Positions 15,713 to 24,242 of a stretch of DNA of 30,813 nucleotides are shown in pieces (positions within the stretch are counted from its first letter, which is position 1; every line of letters starts with the position of its first letter). A model generated the notes under the pieces. The model saw nothing but the letters and a program-made list of their open reading frames with translations, had not been told where the DNA came from and made no database searches. A program made the translations under genes and the position numbers. The stretch is taken from the NCBI GenBank assembly GCA_052117325.1, contig JBQKJJ010000018.1. One strand, given 5' to 3'. Source of the stretch: CAG-964 sp902789345. GTDB taxonomy: Bacteria; Bacillota; Clostridia; Oscillospirales; Acutalibacteraceae.

Positions 15713-16474
15713 TTAGGCTTGAACTCCCGGTGCCAGGGTGTCGCCGTTTTTCTCAAAGTTTTCAAGCGGTCTTATAAGTATAATAGGAGTAAGCTCCTTA
15801 CCTTGTCCTGACGGGTTATCTCTTACAAACTTAATAAGCTCTTCAGCAGGTATAGACTCTCTAAGGTCGTCTGAACAGCCTAAAAGCTCTTGACCCAGGT
15901 CGTTAGCGTCAACTATTAAGCAGCTCATACCCAGCTTTTCCTTTAGTTCATTGCAAACACCGTTTGGGTTTTCCGGAATTTTAATACCAATGTCGCCGTA
16001 TTCATCCCAAACCTTGTCATAAAAGCCGTCAAGTCCGCTTACTTCTGTACCTACTATTTCGTAGAAAACGCCCTTTTTACCAAACAGCTTTGTTACTGCA
16101 CTTGCAAAGCTTGCCCACAATACCTTTGGCAGACCGGCTTCGTGAATTGCGTACTGCATTTTTATGGTTTCACCTACACCGTAGCCTGTGTCAGGGTGAG
16201 ATGCAAACTTTGAAAGCAACTTAGCCCAGAAACCGATTTTAAGCTCTTCCCTCTTAATAACTCTGTTTTGACAAAGAGCAATAATCTTTTCGCTTGTAGA
16301 AACTATATCGCCCTCCTGGTAGAGAGGAGATACATATTTTTTAAATACCTCTACATAATCCTCGCCCTGTTTTACAAAGTGGGTTTTTATTGAGTGACGC
16401 ATATATTTTTTACCGTTAACCTCAACGCCGGATTTCTTACCTTCGTTAGCGTAAAATTCCATTACTATACTCAT
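15713..16474 (-). CDS. CofE-like (coenzyme F420-0 gamma-glutamyl ligase family) protein
   Basis: 253 residues. The segment YVSPLYQEGDIVSTSEKIIALCQNRVIKREEL matches the start of the F420_ligase fold (DVVVVAEKIVALTQGR type), and GTEVSGLDGFYDKVWDEYGD and VCNELKEKLGMSCLIVDANDLG suit later parts. In archaea and actinobacteria CofE adds glutamates to F420-0. No other F420 genes are present, and Clostridia of this kind are not expected to make F420, so a different substrate is likely. The first ATG lies only 3 bases after its AAGGA site; ATG 16462 (residue 5) is the alternative start. A good promoter stands upstream. Confidence 0.72.
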   Translation of the reverse strand: MSIVMEFYANEGKKSGVEVNGKKYMRHSIKTHFVKQGEDYVEVFKKYVSPLYQEGDIVSTSEKIIALCQNRVIKREELKIGFWAKLLSKFASHPDTGYGVGETIKMQYAIHEAGLPKVLWASFASAVTKLFGKKGVFYEIVGTEVSGLDGFYDKVWDEYGDIGIKIPENPNGVCNELKEKLGMSCLIVDANDLGQELLGCSDDLRESIPAEELIKFVRDNPSGQGKELTPIILIRPLENFEKNGDTLAPGVQA

Positions 16475-16518
16475 TCCTTTTCACTTAGAAGTTTACCTCT
16501 ATATTTATCAACCAATTC

Positions 16519-16547
16519 ATTATAAAACAATTTGTATTATATTGCAA
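16519..16547 (-). promoter_or_regulatory. Promoter of the CofE-like gene
   Basis: Minus-strand TTGCAA (16542-16547), 17 bases, TATAAT (16519-16524). The predicted leader is about 40 bases. It overlaps the opposite-facing recD2 promoter. Confidence 0.75.
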
Positions 16548-16559
16548 TATTCATAAAAT
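16532..16559 (+). promoter_or_regulatory. Promoter of recD2-comF
   Basis: TTGTAT (16532-16537), 16 bases, TAAAAT (16554-16559), 29 bases before the recD2 start. Its core is interleaved with the CofE-like promoter, so the two may exclude each other. Confidence 0.6.
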
Positions 16560-16588
16560 ATAAATTTACAATTTGGAGCAGTTAAAAA

Positions 16589-18799
16589 ATGACGAATAAT
16601 AAACAATTAATTGAGCTTACCGGAGAAATCGAAGATATTATTTTTAGAAATGAAGCCAACGGCTACACTGTTATGGATATAATCAGCGGTGACGAAACAG
16701 TTACTACAGTAGGAACTGTAGCCTCTGTAAGTGTGGGCGAAGAGGTTAAGCTTATAGGAAGCTACAAAAAACACCCTACCTACGGTGAGCAGTTTGCCTT
16801 TGAGGCTTGTGAAAGAACTATCCCCTCTACCTCATCGGCTATATTAAAATATTTGTCTTCGGGTACTATTAAGGGTGTTGGCCCTACAACTGCCAAAAGA
16901 CTTGTTGAGGCTTTTGGTGACAAGACGCTGGAGGTTATAGAAAATGAGCCTGAACGGCTGGCAAAAATTAAGGGTATAAGCAATGATAAGGCGCTTGCTA
17001 TGAGCAAGGATCTACAAAAAATATTTGGTGTCAGAAAGGTAATGACACAGCTGGCACAGTACGGTATATCGTCACACCAAGCTATAAATGCCTGGAATAT
17101 GTATGGAAATAAGGTTATAGAGCTAATAGAAGAAAATCCCTATATGCTGTGTAACCAGGGGCTTAATATTTCATTTGAAATTGCGGATAACATAGCTATT
17201 GAGCAAAACAGACAATTTGATGATAACTGCAGAGTGCGGGCAGGACTTTTGCATATTTTATATCATAATCAGAATAACGGCCATACCTGTTTGCCAATGA
17301 ATAAGCTAATTGAGGCTTGCTGCAAATTTTTACAGGTAAGCACTGAAAAGGTAGAAGAAAATCTTAATAATATGCTAAGTGAGGGCGAGTTAATCCTTGA
17401 TATTGTAGGTGAAAAAGAATTTATTTTTTTACCGGAGATGCATTCCTGTGAAAGCTACAGTGCAACCCGAATTGCCATGGCACTGCGATTCCCTGCCGAG
17501 CAGATAGATAATATTGACGATGAGATAAATTATGTTGAGCATGAAAACCACATTACATATGCACAGCTGCAGCGTACAGCAATAAAAATGGCGCTTACAA
17601 AAGGTATGCTTATATTAACCGGCGGACCGGGTACAGGAAAAACCACAACGCTTAACTGCATTATTAATATTTTAAAACGAAGCGGAAGTACAGTAGCCCT
17701 TGCAGCTCCAACAGGACGAGCTGCACAAAGAATGGCGCAGCTTACAGGCTGTGAGGCAAAAACAATTCACCGACTGTTGGAGGTTACATGGAACAAGCAG
17801 GATAAGCCTGTGTTTATGCGTAACGACAAAAATGTACTTGAATGTGACGCATTAATAATAGACGAGCTTTCTATGGTGGATTCACAGCTGTTTGAAAGCG
17901 TTATGAGAGCTTTGCCGCTGGGTTGTAGGTTGATTATGGTAGGCGACAGCGACCAGCTGCCAAGTGTAGGCGCAGGTAATATTTTATCTGACCTAATAGC
18001 CTGTGGCAAAATCCCTGTTGTTCAGCTGAATGAAATTTTCAGACAGTCTATGGAAAGCCTAATAGTTACAAATGCCCATAGAATAGTTAAGGGCGAACAG
18101 CCTGTAATTGACAGTACCACAGGTGACTTCTTCTTTATGAAACGCACAAGCCTTAGTTCGCTTACAACCACCATAGCTGAGCTTTTTACAACAAGACTTC
18201 CTAAAAGCTACGGCCTGTCACCACTGAATGATATTCAAATTTTATGTCCAGGAAGAAAAGGGCAAATAGGAACACGGGAATTAAACAATGTTTTACAGGC
18301 AAGTATAAACCCAAAAGAGAGCTTTAAGCGTGAAATAAATATAAACGGTACTATACTTCGTATGGGCGACAAGGTAATGCAAAACAAAAACAACTACGAC
18401 ATACCTTGGACAAAAGACAGCGGTGAAACCGGTGAGGGTGTGTTCAACGGGGATATTGGAATTTTGACAGCAGTGTCAGGCAACCCTGCCGTGCTTCAGG
18501 TAACATATGACGACAAGGTAGCTCTATATGACGCTGAAAGTGCCGCTGACTTAGAGCTGGCATATGCCGTAACTGTGCATAAAAGCCAGGGTAATGAATT
18601 TAACGCAGTTATAATTCCTCTTTATAATAACCCACCACAGTTAATTTACAGAAACCTGCTTTACACCGCGGTGACAAGAGCTAAAAAGCTGCTTATAATT
18701 GTAGGCAGCAGTAATACGCTGTACCGTATGGTTGAGAACAATAAGAAAACCCTTAGGTACTCTGCATTAAAGGATTTTATTATAAGAGAGGTAGAGTAA
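16589..18799 (+). CDS. recD2: RecD2-type 5'-3' DNA helicase
   Basis: 736 residues, the usual RecD2 length. RecD2 works without RecBC and contributes to DNA repair and replication-fork maintenance. The N-terminal OB-like part (ELTGEIEDIIFRNEANGYTV) and a helix-hairpin-helix region (SSGTIKGVGPTTAKRLVEAFGDKTL) are diagnostic for RecD2 over RecD. Helicase motif I is GGPGTGKTTT at 345-354, motif II IIDELSMVD at about 423-431, motif III VGDSDQLPSVG, and motif VI AVTVHKSQGNEFNAVI...TAVTRAKKLL. A GGAGCAG site supports the start. comF begins 5 bases after the stop, forming a two-gene operon. Confidence 0.96.
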   Translation: MTNNKQLIELTGEIEDIIFRNEANGYTVMDIISGDETVTTVGTVASVSVGEEVKLIGSYKKHPTYGEQFAFEACERTIPSTSSAILKYLSSGTIKGVGPTTAKRLVEAFGDKTLEVIENEPERLAKIKGISNDKALAMSKDLQKIFGVRKVMTQLAQYGISSHQAINAWNMYGNKVIELIEENPYMLCNQGLNISFEIADNIAIEQNRQFDDNCRVRAGLLHILYHNQNNGHTCLPMNKLIEACCKFLQVSTEKVEENLNNMLSEGELILDIVGEKEFIFLPEMHSCESYSATRIAMALRFPAEQIDNIDDEINYVEHENHITYAQLQRTAIKMALTKGMLILTGGPGTGKTTTLNCIINILKRSGSTVALAAPTGRAAQRMAQLTGCEAKTIHRLLEVTWNKQDKPVFMRNDKNVLECDALIIDELSMVDSQLFESVMRALPLGCRLIMVGDSDQLPSVGAGNILSDLIACGKIPVVQLNEIFRQSMESLIVTNAHRIVKGEQPVIDSTTGDFFFMKRTSLSSLTTTIAELFTTRLPKSYGLSPLNDIQILCPGRKGQIGTRELNNVLQASINPKESFKREININGTILRMGDKVMQNKNNYDIPWTKDSGETGEGVFNGDIGILTAVSGNPAVLQVTYDDKVALYDAESAADLELAYAVTVHKSQGNEFNAVIIPLYNNPPQLIYRNLLYTAVTRAKKLLIIVGSSNTLYRMVENNKKTLRYSALKDFIIREVE

Positions 18800-18803
18800 C
18801 AAG

Positions 18804-19523
18804 GTGCGTATAAAAGTTTTACTGGACAGGCTTACAAGCTGTTTTTACCCCGGTAGGTGCCCATATTGCAACACAATAATTACGCCAAACAGCCTTTGTT
18901 GTGAAGAATGTGCCAAAAATATAACACAGGAGGACATTATTAACAAAGAAATTTACTGCAGTAATGTGTCACCCTTTCGGTTAGACGGTATGTACAAGAA
19001 CGCCATATATTCAATGAAATTCAGCAACCGTCCCGGTTATGCAAAACAGCTTGCAATGCCTATGGTTGCTTCCGTAAAGAGAATTTACGGTGAGCAGTTA
19101 GAAAATATTGATTATGTTGCATATGTGCCTACAACCAAAAAGAGTTTACACAGCCGTGGTTATAATCAAGCCTATTTGTTGGCAAAATATGTTGCAATGC
19201 TGTTGGATATTCCCTGTAAAGACCTGCTCTTAAAGATTAAAGAGAATGATACCCAGCATTTGCTCACACGGAAAAAGAGAAAACACAATGTTGAAAATGT
19301 TTTTGGTTTTAACAACAGGTATAATATAAAAGATAAAAATGTACTTGTTATAGATGACATCTACACAACAGGCTCAACCTTAAACGAATGTGCAAGGGTG
19401 CTGTTAGAAAGCGGCGCAAGTAAAGTATTGTGTACAACATATGTAACCGCCGTAGCTAAAAATAGAATTGAAAATGATTTTTATATTTCTGAAGATTTCT
19501 CTCAAGATATAAACGAAAATTAA
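18804..19523 (+). CDS. comF: ComF-family amidophosphoribosyltransferase-like protein
   Basis: 239 residues. ComF proteins assist single-stranded DNA handling in natural transformation, possibly with helicases and DprA. The N-terminus carries a four-Cys zinc-finger-like pair (CPYC and CCEEC, about 21-41). The C-terminus is a PRTase fold with YVPTTKKSLHSRGYNQAYLLA and VLVIDDIYTTGSTLNECA, the phosphoribosyl pyrophosphate loop. The start is GTG at 18804, 5 bases after recD2; AGAGAGG upstream is a somewhat distant site. Being co-transcribed with recD2 fits a DNA-processing role. No other competence genes are in the window. Confidence 0.93.
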   Translation: MRIKVLLDRLTSCFYPGRCPYCNTIITPNSLCCEECAKNITQEDIINKEIYCSNVSPFRLDGMYKNAIYSMKFSNRPGYAKQLAMPMVASVKRIYGEQLENIDYVAYVPTTKKSLHSRGYNQAYLLAKYVAMLLDIPCKDLLLKIKENDTQHLLTRKKRKHNVENVFGFNNRYNIKDKNVLVIDDIYTTGSTLNECARVLLESGASKVLCTTYVTAVAKNRIENDFYISEDFSQDINEN

Positions 19524-19562
19524 CACCGACCATTTAAGAGTAACCTTAAACGGTCGGTGTTA
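19521..19562. terminator. Bidirectional terminator between comF and hcp
   Basis: An 11-bp stem TAACACCGACC/GGTCGGTGTTA (19521-19531 with 19552-19562) with an inner TTTAAG/CTTAAA helix. It begins within the comF stop codon and faces the convergent hcp gene. Confidence 0.8.
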
Positions 19563-19592
19563 TTAGTATACCGGGTTTAATTAGAAAATATA

Positions 19593-21230
19593 TTACTTAC
19601 CAAAGAAAAGCTCTATGTCCTCCTCCACTGTACCTATACCGCTGATACCAAAATTATCAACTAAAACCTTTGCAACATTAGGGCTTAAAAATGCCGGAAG
19701 TGTTGGGCCTAAATGAATGTTTTTTACTCCAAGATACAGCAGTGAAAGCAATACAATTACAGCCTTTTGCTCATACCAAGATATATTATAATTTATAGGC
19801 AATTCGTTAATATCGTTACATTCAAAAACTTCTTTTAATTTCAATGCTATTACGGCAAGCGAATAGGAATCATTACACTGGCCTGCGTCCAGCACCCTAG
19901 GAATACCGTTAATATCGCCTAAATTAAGCTTGTTATACTTGTACTTAGCACAGCCGGCAGTTAGAATAACTGTGTCGTTAGGCAATGCTTTTGCAAAGTC
20001 TGTATAGTGGCTTCTGCTTTTTGCACGACCGTCACAGACTGCCATTACAACAAACTTCTTTATAGCGCCTGTTTTTACTGCGTCTACAATTTTATCTGCA
20101 AGTGACAAAACCTGATTATGTGCAAAGCCGCCGATTATTTCGCCGTTTTCAATTTCTGTAGGCGGTTGACAGCCTTTAGCCATAGCAATAATTTCAGAGA
20201 AGTCTTTTTGTTCGCCAATGCCGCCGTTAATGTGTTTACAACCAGGGTATCCTGTTGCACCTGTTGTAAATAGGCGGTCTTTGTAGCTGCTTTTTGGAGG
20301 TACAATGCAGTTTGTTGTCATTAGTATAGGACCGTTAAAGGCTTCAAATTCTTCCTTTTGTTTCCACCATGCATTACCGTAATTTCCTATAAAGTTAGGA
20401 TATTTTTTGAATTTTGGGTAATAATGAGCCGGAAGCATTTCTGAATGTGTATATACATCAACGCCTGTTCCTTGAGTTTGCTCAAGCAGCATTTCCAAAT
20501 CCTTTAAATCGTGGCCGGATACCAATATACCCGGGCGACTGCCTACGCCTATATTTACTTTTGTAATTTCAGGATTTCCGTAGGCCTCTGTGTTGGCACT
20601 GTCCAGCATAGCCATACCGTCTACACCGTATTTACCAGTTTCCATAGCAAGCTCAACAAGCTGGTCAGCACTTAGTGTATTATCTAAAGTTGCCGACAGT
20701 GCACGCTGTAAAAAGGCGTCAACCTCTTCGCTGTCTTTTAACAGCACATTTGCGTGCTTAGAATAGGCTGACAGTCCCTTTAAGCCATAGGTTATTAACT
20801 CACGCAGTGAACGAATATCCTCATTTTCTGTGGCAAGCACACCTACCTGTGCTGCCTTTGCCTCAAAGTTTTCCTCACTGCCATTCCAAACAGCAGCATC
20901 AGGCAACATTTGTATATTTCTGACTTTTTGAAGCAGCTCTTGTTTTTTAGAAAGTGTTATTTTAATTCGCTCTGTAATTACCTCATTATCAAAATTAGCA
21001 TTTGTTATTGTTGTAAATAAATTTAGTGTTATAAGATGATTAATTTCAGGAGAAACCTCTTCCCCATCTGCACGCAGTGCTGTTGTTACGGCAGATATGC
21101 CCTTAGTTACATATATAAGTAAATCCTGCATTGCAGCAACATCAGGCTTTTTTCCGCACACGCCAACCTGTGTACAACCGGAACAGCCGGCTGTTTCCTG
21201 ACATTGGTAACAAAACATTTTATTTTCCAT
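19593..21230 (-). CDS. hcp: Hydroxylamine reductase / hybrid cluster protein
   Basis: 545 residues. Hcp reduces hydroxylamine in vitro and, by current understanding, nitric oxide, and protects anaerobes from nitrosative stress. The N-terminal Cys motif C7-x2-C10-x8-C19-x5-C25 binds the 4Fe-4S cluster. Hybrid cluster ligands are visible in GATGYPGCKHING, LTAGCAKYKYNKL, LDAGQCNDSYSLAV and the C-terminal EQKAVIVLLSLLYLGVKNIHLGPTLPAFLSPNV. The GGAG site supports the ATG. It is divergent in regulation from, but next to, a Crp/Fnr-type regulator gene, with a terminator between them and a palindrome at its promoter. The protein appears intact. Confidence 0.97.
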   Translation of the reverse strand: MENKMFCYQCQETAGCSGCTQVGVCGKKPDVAAMQDLLIYVTKGISAVTTALRADGEEVSPEINHLITLNLFTTITNANFDNEVITERIKITLSKKQELLQKVRNIQMLPDAAVWNGSEENFEAKAAQVGVLATENEDIRSLRELITYGLKGLSAYSKHANVLLKDSEEVDAFLQRALSATLDNTLSADQLVELAMETGKYGVDGMAMLDSANTEAYGNPEITKVNIGVGSRPGILVSGHDLKDLEMLLEQTQGTGVDVYTHSEMLPAHYYPKFKKYPNFIGNYGNAWWKQKEEFEAFNGPILMTTNCIVPPKSSYKDRLFTTGATGYPGCKHINGGIGEQKDFSEIIAMAKGCQPPTEIENGEIIGGFAHNQVLSLADKIVDAVKTGAIKKFVVMAVCDGRAKSRSHYTDFAKALPNDTVILTAGCAKYKYNKLNLGDINGIPRVLDAGQCNDSYSLAVIALKLKEVFECNDINELPINYNISWYEQKAVIVLLSLLYLGVKNIHLGPTLPAFLSPNVAKVLVDNFGISGIGTVEEDIELFFGK

Positions 21231-21356
21231 ACAAATTCTCCTTTAAGTTATAAATTTACAAATTTTTACAAAAAACAATATTCTTTATGCGCAAAGGCTT
21301 AGTTCAGCAGTGCCCCTGCGTTGGTTATAATATAATACAAAACAGAGTTAATGTAT

Positions 21357-21370
21357 GTTGTTATAACAAC
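21357..21370 (-). promoter_or_regulatory. Palindromic operator at the hcp promoter
   Basis: GTTGTTATAACAAC is a perfect 14-base palindrome 127 bases before the hcp start. If the -10 is TATATT at 21329-21334, the palindrome is centred at about -41.5, the standard class II activator position for Crp/Fnr proteins. The neighbouring regulator is the obvious candidate. A half-match, GTTGTTATTG, lies at 22115-22124 in front of that regulator. Confidence 0.55.
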
Positions 21371-21384
21371 CCTTTAAAAATAAA

Positions 21385-21420
21385 AAATTTCCGGCAGTCT
21401 ATATAACTGCCGAAAAATTT
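21385..21420 (-). terminator. Terminator of the Crp/Fnr regulator gene
   Basis: Stem CGGCAGT/ACTGCCG (21392-21398 with 21406-21412) flanked by AAATTT on both sides, followed on the minus strand by TTTTTTATTTTT. It ends the regulator transcript before the hcp promoter, so hcp is transcribed separately. Confidence 0.8.
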
Positions 21421-21434
21421 TAACATAAATATTA

Positions 21435-22082
21435 TTAATCCTTATTTACATATAAAGTAAAATGGCTCTTTTTATAGTCAAGTAACCCTTCATTTTGCAT
21501 ATTTGACAGCTCTTTTGATAAGGCGCTTCTGTCTAGGTTCAAATATTCTGCCATTTGCTGACGATTAAACGGAATATCAAATTCATTACTGTCGTGAATT
21601 ATGCGTTGCTCGTTTAGGTAAGTAAGAAGTCTTGAACGAACATTTTTAGGAGTAATACAAAAAATTCTGTTTGCCAAAACAAGATTTTTTTCTGATGAAA
21701 GTTTAATAAGATTTTCAAGAATATGTGTGTACCACCGGTATTTTGAATTATTCTTTGACAGCAGGGCTTGCACATTTAAAAATATAAGCTCAGAATTTTC
21801 AGCCGCTACAACATCAACCATCATTATTTCGTTGGTTATAGCGTAAGCCTCGGCTATTGTGTGCCCCGCCGAGAAATTGCTTAATATACTTTTATTTCCC
21901 CATATGTCAATTTTTTCAATGTTTACACTTCCGCTTTTAATTATACCGATTTCCTTTGTAATATTGCCTGCTGATAAAATTACGGTATTTTTTGAAAATT
22001 TTTGTTTTCTTATACACCCCATTTCAAACATTTGGTTTATATCGTTTTGGGTTATATTATTAAATATTAAGTATTTTTGCAC
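21435..22082 (-). CDS. Crp/Fnr-family transcriptional regulator, HcpR-like by context
   Basis: 215 residues. Residues about 5-130 form the cyclic-nucleotide-binding-like beta-roll (KNTVILSAGNITKEIGIIKSGSVNIEK), without the Cys cluster of classical FNR. Residues about 145-210 are the winged helix-turn-helix, with FNRQQMAEYLNLDRSALSKELSNMQNEGLL as the recognition region. The start is GTG at 22082 with an AGGTGA site at good distance. Regulators in this position that control hcp are called HcpR in several anaerobes and respond to nitric oxide or related stress; the assignment here rests on the adjacent gene and the palindrome at its promoter. Confidence 0.85.
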   Translation of the reverse strand: MQKYLIFNNITQNDINQMFEMGCIRKQKFSKNTVILSAGNITKEIGIIKSGSVNIEKIDIWGNKSILSNFSAGHTIAEAYAITNEIMMVDVVAAENSELIFLNVQALLSKNNSKYRWYTHILENLIKLSSEKNLVLANRIFCITPKNVRSRLLTYLNEQRIIHDSNEFDIPFNRQQMAEYLNLDRSALSKELSNMQNEGLLDYKKSHFTLYVNKD

Positions 22083-22219
22083 TGACTTATCACCTGCCGC
22101 TAAATTTAAAAGTTGTTGTTATTGATATGTAATTATATTAACAGGAATTTAAAAATTTATATACAGTAATTTTAGAGCTAAGATGTATAATTTGACCATA
22201 ATTTAAAGGGTGTGATTTT

Positions 22220-24174
22220 ATGGATAAAATAAGGTTTTTGGAATGTCTTTCTGGGCAATACCCTACAATAGACAGTGCCGCCACTGAAATAATAAATTTG
22301 CAGTCAATTTTAAATTTACCAAAGGGCACAGAGCATTTTCTTTCGGATATTCACGGCGAATACAGAGCTTTTTCCCATGTACTGCGTAACGGTTCGGGGG
22401 CTGTAATGAAGAAGATAGACGATGTGTTTGGCGAAAAGTTAAGTAAGGAAGAAAAGCAGGAACTGGCATCGCTTATTTATTATCCAAGCGAAAAGCTTGA
22501 ATATGTAAAACACAAACAGCTTGCAGACAGTAGTTGGTACAGAACAACACTTTATCGACTTGTAGAGGTATGCAGAATTGTTTCATCAAAATATACCCGT
22601 TCAAAGGTTAGAAAGGCTCTGCCGGAAAACTACAGATATATTATCGAGGAGCTTATTACAGAAAAGAAAGAGGTTCTTAACAAAACTGCGTATTATGATG
22701 AAATAATTAACACAATTATTGAAATTGGCTGTGCCGATGATTTTATTATAGAAATGTCACACCTAATCCAACAGCTGGTTATAGACCACCTGCATATTAT
22801 AGGCGATATTTACGACAGAGGTTATGGCTCCCATTTTGTAATGGATAGCCTTATGAAATATCATTCCCTTGACATTCAGTGGGGTAATCATGATGTACTG
22901 TGGATGGGCGCCAGTGTTGGTCAAACTGCCTGCATTGCAAATATTGTACGCACAAGCTTGCTGTATGACAATCTATCCGTGCTGGAAAACGGTTATGGTA
23001 TAAGCATTATGCCTTTGGCGTTGTTTGCAATTGATGTATATAAGGACGACCCTTGCAGTGAATTTGCTATAAAAAGCCGACACAGCAGTACAATGGATAA
23101 TGAAACACAGCTGTCTATGAAAATGCAAAAAGCAATAGCCATTATTCAGTTTAAACTTGAGGGGCAGCTTATTAAGGAGCACCCTGAATACAAAATGGAT
23201 AACAGGCTTATGCTTGACAAAATAAATATAAAAAACGGCTCTGTAGTTATTGACGGAAAAAGCTATACTATGGGTGACCTTAGCTTCCCTACAGTTAATT
23301 TTGATGACCCTTATACCCTAACCAAACAAGAACAGCTTATTATAGATAAATTAAGAAATTCATTTATAAACTGCAAAAGATTGAGAGAGCATATTAAGCT
23401 TTTGCTAAACAAGGGAGGTTTATACAAGGTATGTAATAATAATTTGTTGTTTCATGGCTGTATCCCAATGAATGATGACGGAACATTCAGGAAAATTAAT
23501 TTGTTTGGTACCGAACTATCCGGTAAGAGTTTGTATGATGAGCTTGAAATAAGAGCAAGAAAAGCATTTCTGTCTGTGGATGAAAAGGAAAAGAAATGCG
23601 GCAGGGACATATGTGGTTTTTATGGAATGGTGCAGACTCGCCTTTGTACGGCAGAGATAAAATGACAACCTTTGAAAGATACTTTGTAGACGATAAAAGC
23701 ACATACACGGAAAAGAAAGACCCTTATTATAGGTTTATAAACGACGAAAGAACCGTTGACAATATTTTTAAAGAATTTAATATTAACAGTAAAAATGCCC
23801 ATATTATTAACGGTCATGTACCTATACATCATACGCACGGTGAAAGCCCAATAAAATGCGGTGGTAAGGTAATTATTATTGACGGTGGTTTTTCGCAGCC
23901 GTACCACAAGGTAACCGGCATAGCAGGCTATACACTTATTTATAATTCATACGGTTTAATGCTTACAGCGCACCAACCTTTTAAATCTGTGGATTATACC
24001 ATACAGAGCGGTAAGGATATGGAAACAACCCGTGTGGCCTCACAGGTAAGCAACACAAGGATTCTTGTAGGTGATACCGACACCGGTAAGAAGATTAAGG
24101 AGAGTATAAACGACCTTAAAGAGCTTATTGCCGCATACAGAAACGGTACTATAAAGCAAACGCATAAAAAATAG
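22220..24174 (+). pseudogene. fbp: Class III fructose-1,6-bisphosphatase, split by a frameshift
   Basis: Two overlapping frames together make one Firmicutes class III FBPase (FBPase_2), the gluconeogenic enzyme converting fructose-1,6-bisphosphate to fructose-6-phosphate. The first frame (22220-23665) carries FLSDIHGEYRAFSHVLRNGSG, GDIYDRGYGSH and WGNHDVLWMGA, the metallophosphatase metal sites. The second (to 24174) carries MWFLWNGADSPLYGRDKMTTFERYF and INGHVPIHHTHGESPIKCGGK. Homology passes from GRD (codon 23606-23608) to MWF (from 23611), with two bases where three are needed: a one-base deletion at 23609-23610. Restored, the protein would be 651 residues, the family length. Downstream codons show no decay, so a sequencing or assembly error is as likely as a real lesion. 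Confidence 0.9.
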
Positions 24175-24183
24175 CAAGTCAAA

Positions 24184-24214
24184 AACAGCCCTGTGCAAAT
24201 TGCACAGGGCTGTT
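24184..24214. terminator. Bidirectional terminator between fbp and tsf
   Basis: A perfect 14-bp stem AACAGCCCTGTGCA/TGCACAGGGCTGTT with a 3-base loop, flanked by A-rich and T-rich sequence, lies between the convergent fbp and tsf genes. Confidence 0.88.
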
Positions 24215-24242
24215 AAAATCAAAATATAAATGCAAAGTAAAA

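Noticed and set aside
23596..24174. Separate 192-residue gene downstream of fbp
   Set aside because: Its sequence is the C-terminal third of the same FBPase family, so it is the frameshifted end of fbp, not an independent gene.
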